Part shown: positions 1-12,410 of the stretch, in pieces
Numbering within the stretch: the first letter of the stretch is position 1
How the letters are laid out: each line of letters begins with the position of its first letter
Assembly (NCBI RefSeq): GCF_003369915.1
Contig: NC_046676.1
Span: 21,372,001-21,436,000 of the forward strand
Length of the DNA stretch: 64,000 bases
Direction of reading: 5' to 3'
DNA from: Drosophila miranda
Taxonomy: Eukaryota; Arthropoda; Insecta; Diptera; Drosophilidae
Translations under genes and position numbers: made by a program
Notes under the pieces: generated by a model
The model's input: the letters and a program-made list of their open reading frames with translations, nothing else
What the model was told of the DNA's origin: nothing
The model's database searches: none

Positions 1-574
1 TGGGACTCGTTGTTGTGAACCGGCTATTACAGATTCTACCCGATTCAAATAAATACCAAAATATACGGTCTCATTCAAAAAACGAAAGGGATAGTCGCTC
101 ATATTATTCAATTTTTATTTCCGTTGAATAATTCTGGCTAACTAAAACCCTTATTTCTGCCCACACAATTTTAGGCCATTGATGAATAAATTTTCTACAA
201 GATTGGCTAGTTTTTAGTGCTTGTTACAGTCGCAATGTTCTCACGTAAAGATTTGCTGGTATTTGCAGAATTGTTGCTAGTCAACCGGAGTATAGCCATT
301 TGTATATCCTATTTTGTTTATATATCTAAGCTGTTTTGAAAAGTAATTAGTCATATCTTGTTCACAGAATGAAATATTTTTACATATTGATTTTAATCTC
401 CCTGTATTATTTATTCCGCTGGATTTCATTCATATACATGTCACTTATTCACTTTCCAACAATTCCACTTTGGCGCGCAGCTCTAGCTATTAGCAATAGT
501 CTGTTAGACATGGACTTTCATCGCTACAGTTTGAAAATGATACGGTATATTTCGGTATATTTCTGAGTGTCTGA
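1..574. other. upstream flank of the first promoter
   Basis: AT-rich DNA with no supported gene. A short plus-strand ORF at 369-566 is not convincing: it is hydrophobic by composition and runs into the motif 6 repeats. The right end, about 540-566, carries two tandem copies of the GGTATATTT core of Ohler motif 6. Confidence 0.5.
540..562 (+). promoter_or_regulatory. Ohler motif 6 pair (GGTATATTT x2)
   Basis: Two adjacent copies of CGGTATATTTC-like sequence match Drosophila core-promoter motif 6 (KTYRGTATWTTT). The same pair, in the same flank (ending in TTCTGAG), lies upstream of P32 at 14.7 kb. Here the pair is separated from its motif 1 partner at 962 by a MITE. Confidence 0.65.
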
Positions 575-582
575 CCGTACAC

Positions 583-937
583 CAGTGCTGCCATTTTAGC
601 TTATTTTAAGCTAGATTTGGCTTTTTTTTAAACAAAATAGCTTGAAAACTAATTAAAAAACATCTAGCTTGAAATCTATCTTATTTAAAGGTTAATAAAA
701 AAGCTATTTTGGCTTAAAATAATTTAGTACAATCAAATTTCTGTTTTTTGATTTTATTGTAAGATATGTTAATTTTTAAAGAGAAATCGGACAAAAATAA
801 AATTCAATTATCCATTATTTTGATGTGTTTTTTTATGGTTAGCTTATTTTTAAACTTTTTTTTTATTATTTAGTTTATTCTAGCTTATTGTTTTCTTCTA
901 TCTAGCTTATCGTGACTCTCAAAATCTGGCAACACTG
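583..937. mobile_element. hAT-type MITE, 355 bp, with perfect 8-bp TSD
   Basis: The element begins CAGTGCTGCCATTTT and its other end, read on the minus strand, begins CAGTGTTGCCAGATTTT, giving imperfect terminal inverted repeats with the CAGTG start typical of hAT elements. The 8 bases before it (575-582) and after it (938-945) are both ccgtacac, the 8-bp target-site duplication diagnostic of hAT transposition. It has no coding capacity. The inside is AT-rich and full of TAGCTTA / AAGCTA subrepeats in both orientations. The intact duplication suggests a fairly recent insertion. Confidence 0.9.
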
Positions 938-961
938 CCGTACACTAGGTCGTTAAATCCA

Positions 962-972
962 CGGTCACACCA
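962..972 (+). promoter_or_regulatory. Ohler motif 1 (GGTCACAC) core promoter
   Basis: CGGTCACACCA matches motif 1 (YGGTCACACTR), the M1BP-bound element of TATA-less Drosophila promoters. The 20 bases before it (TCGTTAAATCC) match the DRE-containing TATCGATAAATCC before motif 1 of P32, with the DRE decayed. Transcription would start within a few tens of bases. Because no gene other than Sema1b follows on this strand, it is probably the distal Sema1b promoter, but that link is inferred. Confidence 0.55.
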
Positions 973-3900
973 TTTTAAAAATGGCCGTCAGAGTGTGAAG
1001 TGTATACATTTTTTCGTGTTCCGTGTTTTCGCTTAATTTGATCATTTATTTAAATGTTTTTGTGAATTTTGGTGAGTTAAAAGGCTTTACAAATGCCTTT
1101 CAAATGCGTGTAGTGAAAAGAAGGTACAAATTTAGTGGGAGGATGGCTAGGAAAAGTGTTTAAAGCAGGCGACATACAAATCAAACCTAATCCCAACCCC
1201 CGCACAGCGTCCCGTCCTGTTCGTACACACCCAGAGAGACGCAAAGGCATATAAAAGCAACAAACAGGTTTTTATTGTGTACAGACGTGTGTTTTTTCCT
1301 CCTCTCTATAATTTATGCGCATGCAACAACAACGCATACACATATAAACAAAACCCAACATGAAGCTGAAGCTGAAGCAAGCATAAAAAACAAGTAATAC
1401 AAGAAAATAAATCGTAGTGGTGTGCATGTGCATGTGTGTGTGTGTGCGTGTGTATGCCGTTTCGTGTGTGAGTAAACGCTGTAAACAGCAGCAACAGCAA
1501 CCAAAGTGGTAAAGTGGTAAAGTCGGTGGCTTGCTCGACTCGCTCCACTCGCTTGGCCAAGAAGTGACGCGACGGCTCTATGCTACGCTCTTATAGCTAC
1601 AGGTGAATTGGACTTGTTTTCCGAGGCGCTGTTCTGTGCTTCGCTTCGAGGCGGTGGCCAGCAATTATGGCAAAGTGTGTGTTTGTGCCTGTGTTTGTGT
1701 GTCTAAGCTAAGAACTGTAAAACGAGTTTGATGTCCAAAAAAATCTAATAAATTAACAGCATAATCAATTTATAGTGCGCCGCAGCGACACATTGACAAC
1801 TGTAAAACTGTAAAAAGGTGGCTAAGCCAAGCCAACGGTAAAGCAGCAGCACCCAGTCTCCATCTCTCTCCCCATATTTCTATCTCTCTCTCCCAAATGC
1901 GTTGCAAGTCAAGTGTCAAAACCCAAAGTGGAAGTGGAACGCGTCCCACTTAACCCCACAGTGCAAGCTGTCCAAATTGTTTGCTGTTTGATTAGGAGAG
2001 GAGAGAGAAGCGAATGCAAAGAAGAATTGTGACACCACTGGAAACTTGGGCTCCGCTCCCACGTTCCATGTTCCATCGATATTGATTGTTCGTTTGTTCG
2101 AACGATGTTTTGTGAATGAAAAACTTGTCGCGCCATATTCGTTCCGCTCGTTTAACGCCCGTGTTTTTGTACTCCAAATGCTATAATGTGTAAACTTTTA
2201 GCTGAATCATCTACATCTAGCTGCCATCGCATTGGATCGCATTTTTCCAGCAAACTGGTTCTCCGACTCATGATTCATCTCAAAGTTTTGGAAAACATCG
2301 GAAGTCCGGTGATAATGCGCCTCGACTCGACTCCCCTCGCTAGTTCTTTATGTACTCGTATTTCGATAAGTGGAAATCGAGGAAAAGTCAGTGCAACGAA
2401 CCAACAATAGCCGCGATAAGAAAACAACAGCAGTACAAATATTATATTCAAGTAAAGTATGTACATAATTCCACAATTGATTGTTAACCAGTGTATGCAT
2501 TATGCATTACATCAGAGACAAGAGTCCAAAAGCTAAAGCCAGACAGCTAGCCAGCTTGACTCCATAAGGCAACATCCACTTGAGTCCACTCGAGTCCACC
2601 TGTTGCCACTTGTTTCGTCTTAATGAAAACGCCCACGGACCTGCGACTTGCTACTAGACCGAAACTGGTTGCTTGTTTCTCGAGTGCCAGTGTGGAGCTC
2701 ACGTTTGTCGTTCGTCGTTTGTCTGCTGTGGGCGATGGCTGTACGCTATACGCCATATCTAATAATTACACGCTAAAATCAATTTCCCATTGATCACGTA
2801 CGAGTACGAGTATTCTGTAAAAAGACAGTTTCAGAGTTTGTTTTTTACTGTATATAGTTTGCTGCTCTCGTACTTTCCACACGTACTTTCCCACACACGC
2901 AGACTCAGACGACACCCCGGGAAGAGATAGTTGCTGCCCAGACAGAGGAATACAGAGAATCATCACAAACAAATGTCAAACGTGACACACTTTTCACCAT
3001 TATCTTGATGGAAGAAGCTGTTATCTCTTCCCTAACCATCGTCTATTCAAAACTGCTGCTTATCAGTCGAGAGAGACCTGGCTTAGGCACACAAATACTA
3101 CTCGTATATTTGTATGTACATACTCATATACGAAACCCGATCTCGAATTCGAGTTCCAGTAATTAATGCCAGACTGCCAGACGACCAGTTGGGCCATAAT
3201 TGTATTTGTATTTGTATTTTTATGGGCCGCCAGAAGCGGAACGGACTTCCTGGCATTGAACCGAATGCGGCTTTTGAAATATGAGAACCCCCCAACTAAA
3301 AAACAAAAAATAAAATGATAAACTACGAAAATATGACCATTTTTGACTAAACCGCAGCTGGGATACCCTTGTAATTAAGCTCATGTTCATAAAATATACC
3401 CTTATAAAGACCATTTCAGACTCTGTCAAGTAGGCCTCTTAATGATTAGCCGTATACAACACGGAACTGCCATAGTACCATCATAGTTGTATAGCAGGTT
3501 TTGGTGATAAATCCTCCTTGAAGATAATCATATGTAGAGCCGTAAAGTTCTTCCAAATATGAAACCAAGTGAAGCTACCAGATCGTATAGGTGACATCCA
3601 AAGCGATCCAAGCAACTGGCTCTGCCAGAAAACGGACAAAACTGGTGTGGAAGCCATACGACTGATCGAATCGAGTGCTCGCTGAATTTTCAGCATTATA
3701 CGTTTTATTTCTGTGAAATGTCTTTTAGCTGGAGAGAGTACACTCCCGGGGCCGGGCAGTCCCATTCGCTTTTGACCACCAACAGATCGTGGATTTCTCT
3801 CTCACCTCTCACTAAGCCACAGAGCTGAATGATAAATTGACCAGCTCAAGAGGGTATTCAAATGTAATTTATAATGTTTATCATGCACTTTTATGGTGTG

Positions 3901-5582
3901 TTTTGTACGTGTTCTAAAGGCCAACGATGCGAGGCAAAGGCAACAGCCAACCCCCATAATTCGAAGACATTAAGCGACGTTGGCCCAGAGATGGGCCAAG
4001 AGTCGCGGCGGGTCACTTGACCTGTGACTGACTTGAGTGGCTGAGCCGTGAAAAGCCTTCGCTTGGGAAAGACGATACCAAGAGGAAGACCCGTCCGTCC
4101 ATTTACCAAAACACGAAACAACAAGTAGTTGTTGCTGCCGGTGCTGCTGCTGGTGGTGGTGGTGGTGGTGGTGGCGACCTTCAATTGGCCAATAAAGCAA
4201 TTTATCGAAGATCTGTCAGGTAAAAGTTGTCCAACTGTAACCGACCCGGACCGCCGATGGGTGCGTGAGAAACTATAACATTCGTTCGTGTTCATCTAAA
4301 TGGTGAAAAGATAACCTGAGGACACACATGTGCAAATGGAAATGGAAATTACGTGTGTGTGAATGAGAAAAACACACCTATCCTATCGTATCCTATACTA
4401 TCCCGTGGATGTTCGGTTTTCGTCACAGAGGAAGGAAGAGCCAGGGGGGAATGTACGTGGCACGTCCTGTAGATGCCATCATTGTAACGCCGGCGAGCGC
4501 TGATTAGAAGGGAAATTGGCGGAAAATACCGAACGTGATTCCCCACAAAACCCAGTGGTTTTCCTTGCTGTGAGTCATAGGGAAAGACGGCACAGCACAG
4601 CCAGACAGCCAGGAGCAGGAGAGAGCAGACACGATACGTTTCGATTCGTACGTAGTTTTGTACCTACAAGCAGAGCAGTGCTGCTCAAACTGCTACGCGG
4701 CAGTGGCTCTCAGAGCGGCTATGTGTGGCAGGCGGCGGCTTTCTTTGTTTGCTGTTTGCATTTTCGTGTTCAGTGTTTGCCCAGGCCATCCCACGCGCGG
4801 TTCGTGGTTCGTAACAAAAATAAGGGAAAAACAGCGAAAAGAAAGTGTGCAGAATTCACAAGAAGCCGACAATAAAATACGAAACAAGTTTTTGCGTATA
4901 TAATCGTTATATAAGCTCACACATATAATCGTATAATTATCTGATTCGGTAATGAAATGAGATTAATTAAAATAACAGTGAAATCAAATTTGGATTTAAC
5001 CAATTTATGCGTAAAGCGTAAATTTGATCAAAGTATCTTGAGTTTATGCTTTTAAAACAGAATAAGGCTTTAATATATTAGTTTCGGATGAAGTTCAAGT
5101 TCACTTCAAGAGTTAAAAAAATAAATATTTAATTTCCAGAGGTAAAATCTAATTGAATTTTACTCGAAGATAGGCTGTCTACAGAACCCTTAAAATTAAT
5201 ATTTAATTTAATGCTAACATTTGGTGTAATTTGATTGAATATTTCCAACAAACACACAACTGAGTTTACCATCTGCGGAGATATCTGCGGCCAATCTCTG
5301 TAACTGCCTTCCGTCCCGTTCCGGTTGATGAAGTCTTGCGGCCAAGTATTCCAATTATTTCTAACACACTTTCCTTCCATCTCCATCGCTATTGCAGATT
5401 TTCCATTGCGTTTTCCTTTTGCGTCGCCAGCTAATTGCATTAAAATAAAACCAGCAACCACGTTGTTGTTTGGTGTAAATTATTGTGTTGTCGTTGTCAT
5501 CGGACAGCAGCGGACAACACCACCACAGCACAGCGCAGCACATCACACCGCACGAGAGAGTACTTGTTGCAAATTACAAGCC

Positions 5583-5675
5583 ATGCCAGCAGCTGCAACA
5601 ACTACAACAACAGCAATCACAGCAGCAACTATCAGCGACAATGGCAGACATCAGAATGAGAAACGTCAGTGATTA
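5583..5675 (+). other. overlapping upstream ORFs in Sema1b leader
   Basis: An ATG at 5583 (context GCCATGC) opens a 30-codon Thr/Ala-rich ORF to a TGA at 5673-5675. A second ATG at 5641 (context GACAATGG, close to the fly consensus) opens an 11-codon ORF in another frame. Both end before the Sema1b start at 6043. If this segment is in the mature leader they would lower translation of Sema1b. Confidence 0.35.
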
Positions 5676-5743
5676 AAACCAGTCAGCGAGGCCAGGCCCC
5701 AGCCAGGCGGCCAGTTTTTCCGTGCCAGCCCCATTGGCACCAC

Positions 5744-5778
5744 TCCAGCAGCAGCAGCAGCAGCGGCAGCAGCAGCAC
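5744..5778 (+). repeat. CAG/CGG trinucleotide run
   Basis: A short CAG-rich run with one CGG interruption, in the presumed Sema1b leader. It is simple sequence with no coding claim. Confidence 0.7.
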
Positions 5779-6042
5779 CACCCCAGACCAAGCTTCGAGC
5801 GAGTGGCCGGCACAAGACGCTGCTGAATCATCAGAATAGCAACAAAAACCACCAGCGATCGAGCCAAACCCCTAGGTTCTCTGTAGTACGAGTAGTTGCT
5901 TGCTCAAGTGCGATCAGAGCAGACATCCAATTGAGCTCAAAAGAGGGCGGATAGACATCAGCCTTTGGCTTTGGCTTTAGCTTTAGCATCAGCTTCAGCT
6001 TCAAGAGACCTTCAGCGTTCGTCGTCGTCATCGTCAACAACA

Positions 6043-9000
6043 ATGCTAATTACTGGACACAGCCGTGGCAGCAGACGCCCTGGCACTGGGACTGCGACTG
6101 GGAGTGGGCTGCTCATCATCTGCTGCCTCGGCCTGACGACTGTCGCCGCCTGGATGCCCGATGTGCGACCCGATTTGCAAACAAGTATGTGTATGCCCCA
6201 TGCCCTAATCCCCAATCTAATAATTATTTGTTTATTTGTGTCATTTGTTGGCGGCTTTTCGTTGTATTTGTTTTGCACTTCTGCTCTTGTTGCTGGTGCT
6301 GGCTGTTTATCAATGACAAGCAGCTGCCTTGCCTCGCGCTATGGCTCTGCTCTGTTTTGTGATTTTCCAAGCTGCTTATCGTGCTCAATTTTTCGCAATG
6401 CTTGCAACAAATGAGCGTTTTCTCCGAAGCAAAAGCCCAACATGCCGAAACGCGATGCAACAAAAAACGATTCTAAAGAAATTATGTGGTGTCTGGGAGG
6501 AAGACGAGTTTCCAATAAACACATTTAATTTAACCATACATACGAGCATGTATAATTAAGGCCTTTATCGTTAACCTTTCATCTCTGCTGAAATGGCATT
6601 TAACAACCAATTTGGTCGTGTTTCTTTCTTTCTATCTCTTGCAGAACAAGATAAAGTCTTGGCCCATTTTATTGGCAACTCGACGGACTATTTCAAGATC
6701 TTGGACCACAATGATGAAAGCGTTTTGGTTGGTGCCAAGTAAGTACATTACTATTCCCTTAACCTATCTACCAGACTTTCGTGCGCTGGCAGGCAATAAA
6801 GAATTTAGAGCTCCTCCCTCCCCCTCTCCTACCTGGCACGAGGCAGCCTTAAATATTTATAAAACGAAATAAAATCAAAGTTCGATTCGCGGAATAATTA
6901 ATGCGCCATTTGATAAAGATAGGGGAAAAACCAACGCCCCTGCCCATCCCTTTTTTGTTTGCTGTTTTTCTGCTGTTTAGGTGTGTGGTTTTCGTTTAGC
7001 GTCAAGTGCAAATGTAGCATTTATCAGCCTCATTTTCCTGGAACCCCTAGATATATGGCCTGGACCAGACGCCAGACCCCAGACCCCAGCCGCGTTACGG
7101 CCATGCAACTTGATTTGGTTTTACTCATGAAATCACACATAAAAGTATTCATCATGTACGCCGAACCAGACGAACCGCATTTTATCACGCTGCCGGGCCA
7201 TACATAGCGCGCCTGCCAGATATTTATGGCAAGAAATATATAATTATAATAATACAATACAATACAATAGTCTATAAATAATTTGCATATGCAACGTTTT
7301 CCGCGGATCTGAGTAGCAAATGCTAAATAGACCGATAAATTGAAACTATCTTTCACCAGAGCAATATCTCGAGCATTTTCCGCCACTCTGGCAGACCCTG
7401 TGGGGCCATAAAGCAACAAACAGATGCCTCGTCAGCGGCAGAGGCAGCAATAATTAGCCAAACAATTATTAGCGAACAGAATTATATAATTGTATACAAG
7501 TTCTAATTATTTGCTCAAAAAGAACCTTGAAATGTATGACTGTCGGTATGAGAGTGCGCCTCATTTTGGTCTCTCCTCGTAGCTGCGGCTTCCAATTAGC
7601 AGTCCAGGCAGGCACACGCATACGCACACTGCCACGCCATAAGCGAATTAATTCCAGACATTTTTGCACTAATTCAATTGTTGTTTCGCTTGTGCAGGGA
7701 CGTCATCTATAATGTCAGCCTGCATGGACTGAGGGAGATCAGCCGTTTGGAATGGCACAGCACGGATGCGGACAGGGAGCTGTGCGCCCTGAAGGGCAAG
7801 CACGAATGGGACTGCCATAATTACTTGCGTGTCTTTGCAAAGCGGACCGATGGCCAGGTGCTGCTCTGTGGCACCAATTCGTATAAGCCGCGCTGTCGTC
7901 ACTACGCACAGGTTGAGACTGCGGCCGAGGATGCTCCCGCCTCCGGCCACAGCATTGGCATGCACTATGAGATCACCAGAGATGTCGAGGCCCAAGGCTT
8001 GTGCCCCTACAGTCCAGCTCACAATAGCACCTATGCCTTTGCCGATGGCCAGCTGTACAGTGCCACGGTGGCGGACTTCTCCGGCGGAGATCCCCTGATC
8101 TACCGCGAGAACCTTCGCACCGAGCAATACGATCTCAAGCAACTCAATCAGCCGGACTTTGTGGGCACCATCGAGCGGAAGGGCTTCGTGCTGTTCTTCT
8201 TCCGCGAACTCTCGATGGAGTTTATGAACTTTGGCAAGGCCGTCTACTCGCGGGTGGCACGCGTCTGCAAGAACGATCGGGGAGGACCCTACAACCATGG
8301 CAAGAGCTGGACCTCGTTCCTGAAGGCCCGCCTCAACTGCTCGGTGCCCGGGGACTTTCCCTTCTACTTTGATGAAATCCGTAAGTCCAAAAATCGCTTT
8401 TAGTGGCAAAATTCCATACTCATTCGTGTTATTTCTCATCTGCAGAGGCCATTAGTCCGATTGTGGAGCGTGGAGCGGATTCCCTGGTGTATGCAGTCTT
8501 CACCACCTCGGTGAACGCCATTCCCGGTTCGGCAGTGTGTTCCTTTAACGTGGACGATATACTGGCGGCCTTTGATGGAGATTTCAAGTCGCAGAAGGAT
8601 TCACAGTCCCATTGGCTGCCGGTGGAGAGGGAGGCGGTGCCCAAGCCGCGTCCCGGCCAGTGCGTGGATGACTCCCGCACCCTGACCAGCATCGCGGTGA
8701 ACTTTGTCAAGAATCATCCGCTGATGGAGAAGGCCGTGCCGGCAGTGCACAGGCGTCCCCTGCTGACCAAAGTCAATCTGCACCACCGTCTGACGGCCAT
8801 TGCAGTGGATCCTCAGATCAAGGCCCTCAACGGTGCTACCTACGACGTGATCTACAGTGGCACGGACGATGGCAAGGTGACCAAGTTCATCAACATTCTG
8901 AGCACGCACCCGAACTCTACTGTGGACCGCCTGAAGACAGTCGTCATATCGGAAATGCAAGTGCTGCCATTGGGAACGCCCATACGGGAGCTTGTGATCT

Positions 9001-9965
9001 CCTCCAAGAAGAACGCCCTGGTTGTGGTGAGCGACGGAAGCCTGGTCAGTGTCCCTCTGCATCATTGTACGCTCATTGTCGACTGCGCCGGCTGTCTGAG
9101 CCTCCAGGATCCCATTTGTGCCTGGGATCTGCAGACGCACGAGTGCAAGAATCTCGCCACCAGTCAGCACAAGTTTGGCACAAAGACGTACCTGCAGAGC
9201 CTGAACACCACCAGGAAGGCGGCGGCCTCCCTCTGCCCTAATATGCCCCGTGATGGCACAGGCGCTGAAACTGTCAGCTTCGTTACCATGGCTCCAGCAC
9301 CAACGGAGGAGCAGAAGCTGCTGTATTCCAATGTTGGCGCCTCGCCGGGCAGCCAGCCCAGCTTAGAACAGCAGCCAACTGGGGGCGACGACTTTGGGAT
9401 GAATAAGATTACCCTGACCTCAATGGACCCCGAGGAGGTTATGATTAATCTGAACGGTAGGTTGCCCTCTTTTTTTATTGATGATGCTTGCTCTAACAAA
9501 TATTTGATCCTGCCCAATAGATCCACAGAAATCGATAGCCAGCGTGGACGAAATTAAGCAAGCGTCCAGTCCAGGCACCATGCTTCTCTTGTTTGTCGTT
9601 TTCATCACCTTCTTTGTGGGCGGATGCGTGGGCATTGTGTGTGTGAAAGCGAAGAACCGCCTGGATGGTCAAATGGACGACAGCCACCACAATCACTTTG
9701 GCAAGCCTATGTAAGTGGCACATTTCTCTTTAGCTGAGAGCTATTTTCACGTTGATTTGTTTTCAGACAATTTAAAAACCAGAATACCGGCAAGGACATC
9801 AATCTGCTGATGGGCTCCAATCCCTATGTCACCACACAGAAAACGCCGAATTTGGATCTTGAAAAGGATCGCAGTCATGAGTGCAAAAACTCCACAGAAC
9901 ATTTGGAAAAGGAGCTGCCCTGCAAGACGTCCACGCTGACGAAAGTGAAACGCACTTACATTTAA
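6043..9965 (+). CDS. Sema1b: Semaphorin 1b, class 1 transmembrane semaphorin (6 coding exons)
   Basis: This is a membrane semaphorin, a plexin ligand/receptor in axon guidance. Coding exons are 6043-6184, 6645-6738, 7698-8380, 8446-9456, 9521-9710 and 9767-9965; all borders are GT-AG, phases agree, and the product is 772 aa. The ATG was chosen because it has a CAACA context and opens a hydrophobic signal peptide (about residues 22-36); the frame upstream has no ATG. A sema domain fills about residues 55-505, with the class signature NSTDYFKILDHNDESVLVGA and the LCGTNSYKPRC motif. A PSI domain follows at about 510-550 (Cys-rich, with DPICAWD). There are no Ig domains. A single membrane segment (about 664-686, MLLLFVVFITFFVGG) and an 86-residue cytoplasmic tail follow. 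Length and layout fit fly Sema1b rather than Sema1a, which has a longer tail. Confidence 0.92.
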
Positions 9966-10925
9966 TGTGGAAGCAGCAGCAGTAGCAGATCCCTCTGCAA
10001 AATTAGTCGAATTTCTCTATATATTCTATAACATATTTTCGTTGTTTATGTTGCTCTGTTAGTTGTACGAGTAGTAACCCCCCCCCGCCCCACCATATCC
10101 CTCGAACGGAACAGACAACAGCTTCGGGGATGCGTTTGAAACGCGTCTCAAGAGTACGGCGCAGAAGCTGTTGCACCATTTTTTATATGTTAGCGTCCCT
10201 AATATAATTTAATTGTATGTATTAATTGTTTAAGTTAAGGTTATTTGGCAAAATTTAGTTAAATTTATTGACAACAAATTTCGCGGGCTGCCCAAGCGCG
10301 GGCCCAAGCAATCCGCATTCCCTTCACGCCGACTTTTTCTGTCCAAGCTGGAATGCTTGCGCCTTGGGCTAAACGAGTAGCAGCCCCGACATGTCGGGCC
10401 CCTTATGTGTATTCTATATGTATATTCTGTAAGTGCAAATATTAGAGCTGTACAAATCTACACACATACATATCATAGTACCCAATCAGCATGTGGCCGA
10501 GAGAGACCCCCAGAGAATCCCAACCCGCAGCTCGAATAATTTCTCGAAATTCAAACGAATATTCTGCAAGTATTTTGTTAGACTGAATGTTTATTTTTTT
10601 CTGTATAATTTTGTGTTTTTGTGGAGAACTAACATGCGAGTGCGATTGCAAATGCGAACGATGTAGACCGGGAAGGTCTATGCTTTGTGGCTAACAAAAG
10701 CGTAAAAATTGTATCTAACATAAGCTCAATAAGGAATTGAAAATTTAAATGTATTTTTTATAGTACGAACTAGGCTAAGCTACGAACAAAACTTCTATGA
10801 GGCTGTTTGATATGAACTGAGTGCACAGCCCCATCATCATTATTATGTTCATCATGATGATAAAAATACGCACAAAAATACAAAAACTAAAAAAAAAACC
10901 AATAAAATGTAATCTGATGAAACAG
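9966..10925 (+). other. Sema1b 3' UTR
   Basis: AT-rich sequence follows the TAA. The best poly(A) signal is AATAAA at 10901-10906, preceded by an A-rich tract, giving a UTR of about 0.95 kb. An earlier CAATAA-type sequence near 10727 could give a shorter form. A C-run lies at 10079-10086. Confidence 0.6.
10901..10906 (+). terminator. poly(A) signal AATAAA, Sema1b
   Basis: Canonical hexamer in an A-rich context about 0.94 kb after the Sema1b stop codon; no other plus-strand gene is nearby. Confidence 0.55.
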
Positions 10926-11889
10926 CAAGCCTTATAAGTAACATACAATCGTGTCGATTATAGGCCTTAAATATAAAGAAGAGTCTGGCAAAGAAAAGTT
11001 TGCCAGAATAAATCAGCATTTTAATATTTTTAGTATGTCTACGTTTTAAGCTGTTGTCCGTCCCACTGAAGATTTTACATAAAACATGTACAATGGCAAT
11101 TATATTTTATAAAGTGTAAAATCCAATTTTCGTATAAATAATATACATATATATTTTTATATGCATGTGTACGCCTAGTGTCTAACGAATCTAAGCATAA
11201 GTAATCCATAAACGGAAAACATGAAAAAAGCTTCACATAAAATATTTTTAAAACCTGAAAAAAAGGAACATAATCGTAAAGGAAAAATTCTCATATTGTG
11301 ATAGATTTTATTGAAATTTTATAATGATGAAATGCGATGCCTTTTTGGTTGAAAAACGATGATAGAGTCTGATTGCATGCATGATAATATACATACCTGT
11401 AGGCCAGGATCTTCCGATTGGAGGATCAGATCACAAGATGGAAGCAATTCCACGATGGGAATTCTAAAGATTTTTATTATTGTGTGTGTCTTGTATTTTG
11501 TATATTGTTGTATACACCCGGTAAGCAATTCAAAAATTTAATAAAGTCGTCATTTTTTCAAACACTGCTAATCATTTTTAGGGATACCTTAAAATTTGTT
11601 TTTATATGTGGCACTAAAACCATACAATACTTTCCAGATCGGCCGCTGTATAGCGAAAATATGGCGTTCGTATTCCGTATTGAGGAATCCATTATATTGG
11701 GATTTATTTTCAAAATAATTTATATGTTCCAAATAACCATGAGCCAGTCAATCCGGCATGATGGCCCAATAATCAGCCTACTAATCTGCCCATTTGTTAC
11801 AGTATTTTAATTATTTTTAAATGTACAAGTTCGGGACGCTTTTTTTTTTGTATTCGCTATGTTAATACTTGTATAAGCGGTTTTCAATT
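10926..11889. other. AT-rich interval, no gene seen
   Basis: A plus-strand ORF at 11418-11810 is the longest here, but it has no recognisable domain and looks like chance or decayed sequence at the 5' side of the hAT relic. The missing N-terminal (BED finger) part of the hAT transposase would be expected here but is not recognisable. Confidence 0.4.
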
Positions 11890-11892
11890 ATA

Positions 11893-12410
11893 GATTGATT
11901 CGTTTGTGGAGGATACAAGCAAAAGTGTTGCGACTAGAGTGAGAAGAGCTGAATTGCTGTTTGTTGCTGCTGCAGCAGAGCACAACATACCGTTCCGGGC
12001 AATGGATCATCTTAGCAATGTCATCAAAAACGCATTTCCTGACAGTGACATTGCGCAAGGCTTTGCTTGCAAACGGACCAAGTCGGCATCTTTGGCTTAC
12101 AATGTGATGGCACCTGCTGCAAAGGAAACACTGAGGAGTGAGGTTAAGAAGAGCGTGAAAAACCATGTGTTCGATCATCATCGACGAGTCTACGGATGTG
12201 ACATGTACTAAGGTACTAGCGTGCGCTGTAATGTTCTTCGACACGGATGTTCAAACTAAGTACTTATTTTCGATTGATTTGGATGGCGAGAAAGCAGAGG
12301 ACTTATTCCAAGCTTTGGATAAGGGACTTCAGGAATTTGGGTTCAGCATGGAGAACATTATAGGATTTGCAGCTGTCCAAGATTAAAAATGCAAATGATT
12401 CGGTTCTTTT
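11893..12410 (+). pseudogene. hAT transposase relic, N-terminal half
   Basis: Translation gives a hAT (ZBED-like) transposase core: a stretch containing AEHNIPFRAMDHL and KNAFPDSDIAQGFACKRTK, then, after a one-base frameshift at about 12165-12180, SIIIDESTDVTCTKVLA. This includes the conserved DEST-type catalytic region. A second frame slip near 12375, around the expected GFA-(D)G motif, and a stop follow, and the sequence then breaks at the inserted Helentron. It cannot encode a working enzyme. It continues at 13517. Confidence 0.85.

Larger units (their letters stand above)
973..6042 (+). other. probable Sema1b 5' leader and upstream introns
   Basis: No confident coding exon lies here. The stretch has CA/GT-rich runs (1428-1452), pyrimidine-rich runs, a CCA/GTG trinucleotide run (4150-4175) and, near 5.5-5.8 kb, CAA/CAG-rich sequence typical of Drosophila 5' UTRs. 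The part from about 5.4 kb to 6042 is the most likely transcribed leader next to the Sema1b start. Splice junctions within the leader cannot be fixed from sequence alone. Confidence 0.4.

Noticed and set aside
3891..4295. 134-codon ORF, minus strand, with a His/Thr run in overlapping frames
   Set aside because: The runs are a CCA/GTG repeat; flanks show no coding character or splice sites.
7669..8439. 256-codon ORF, minus strand
   Set aside because: Antisense shadow of Sema1b exon 3, which has the recognisable semaphorin frame and splice sites.
11418..11810. 130-codon ORF, plus strand, before the hAT relic
   Set aside because: I looked for the expected BED zinc finger of hAT transposases and found no Cys/His pattern.
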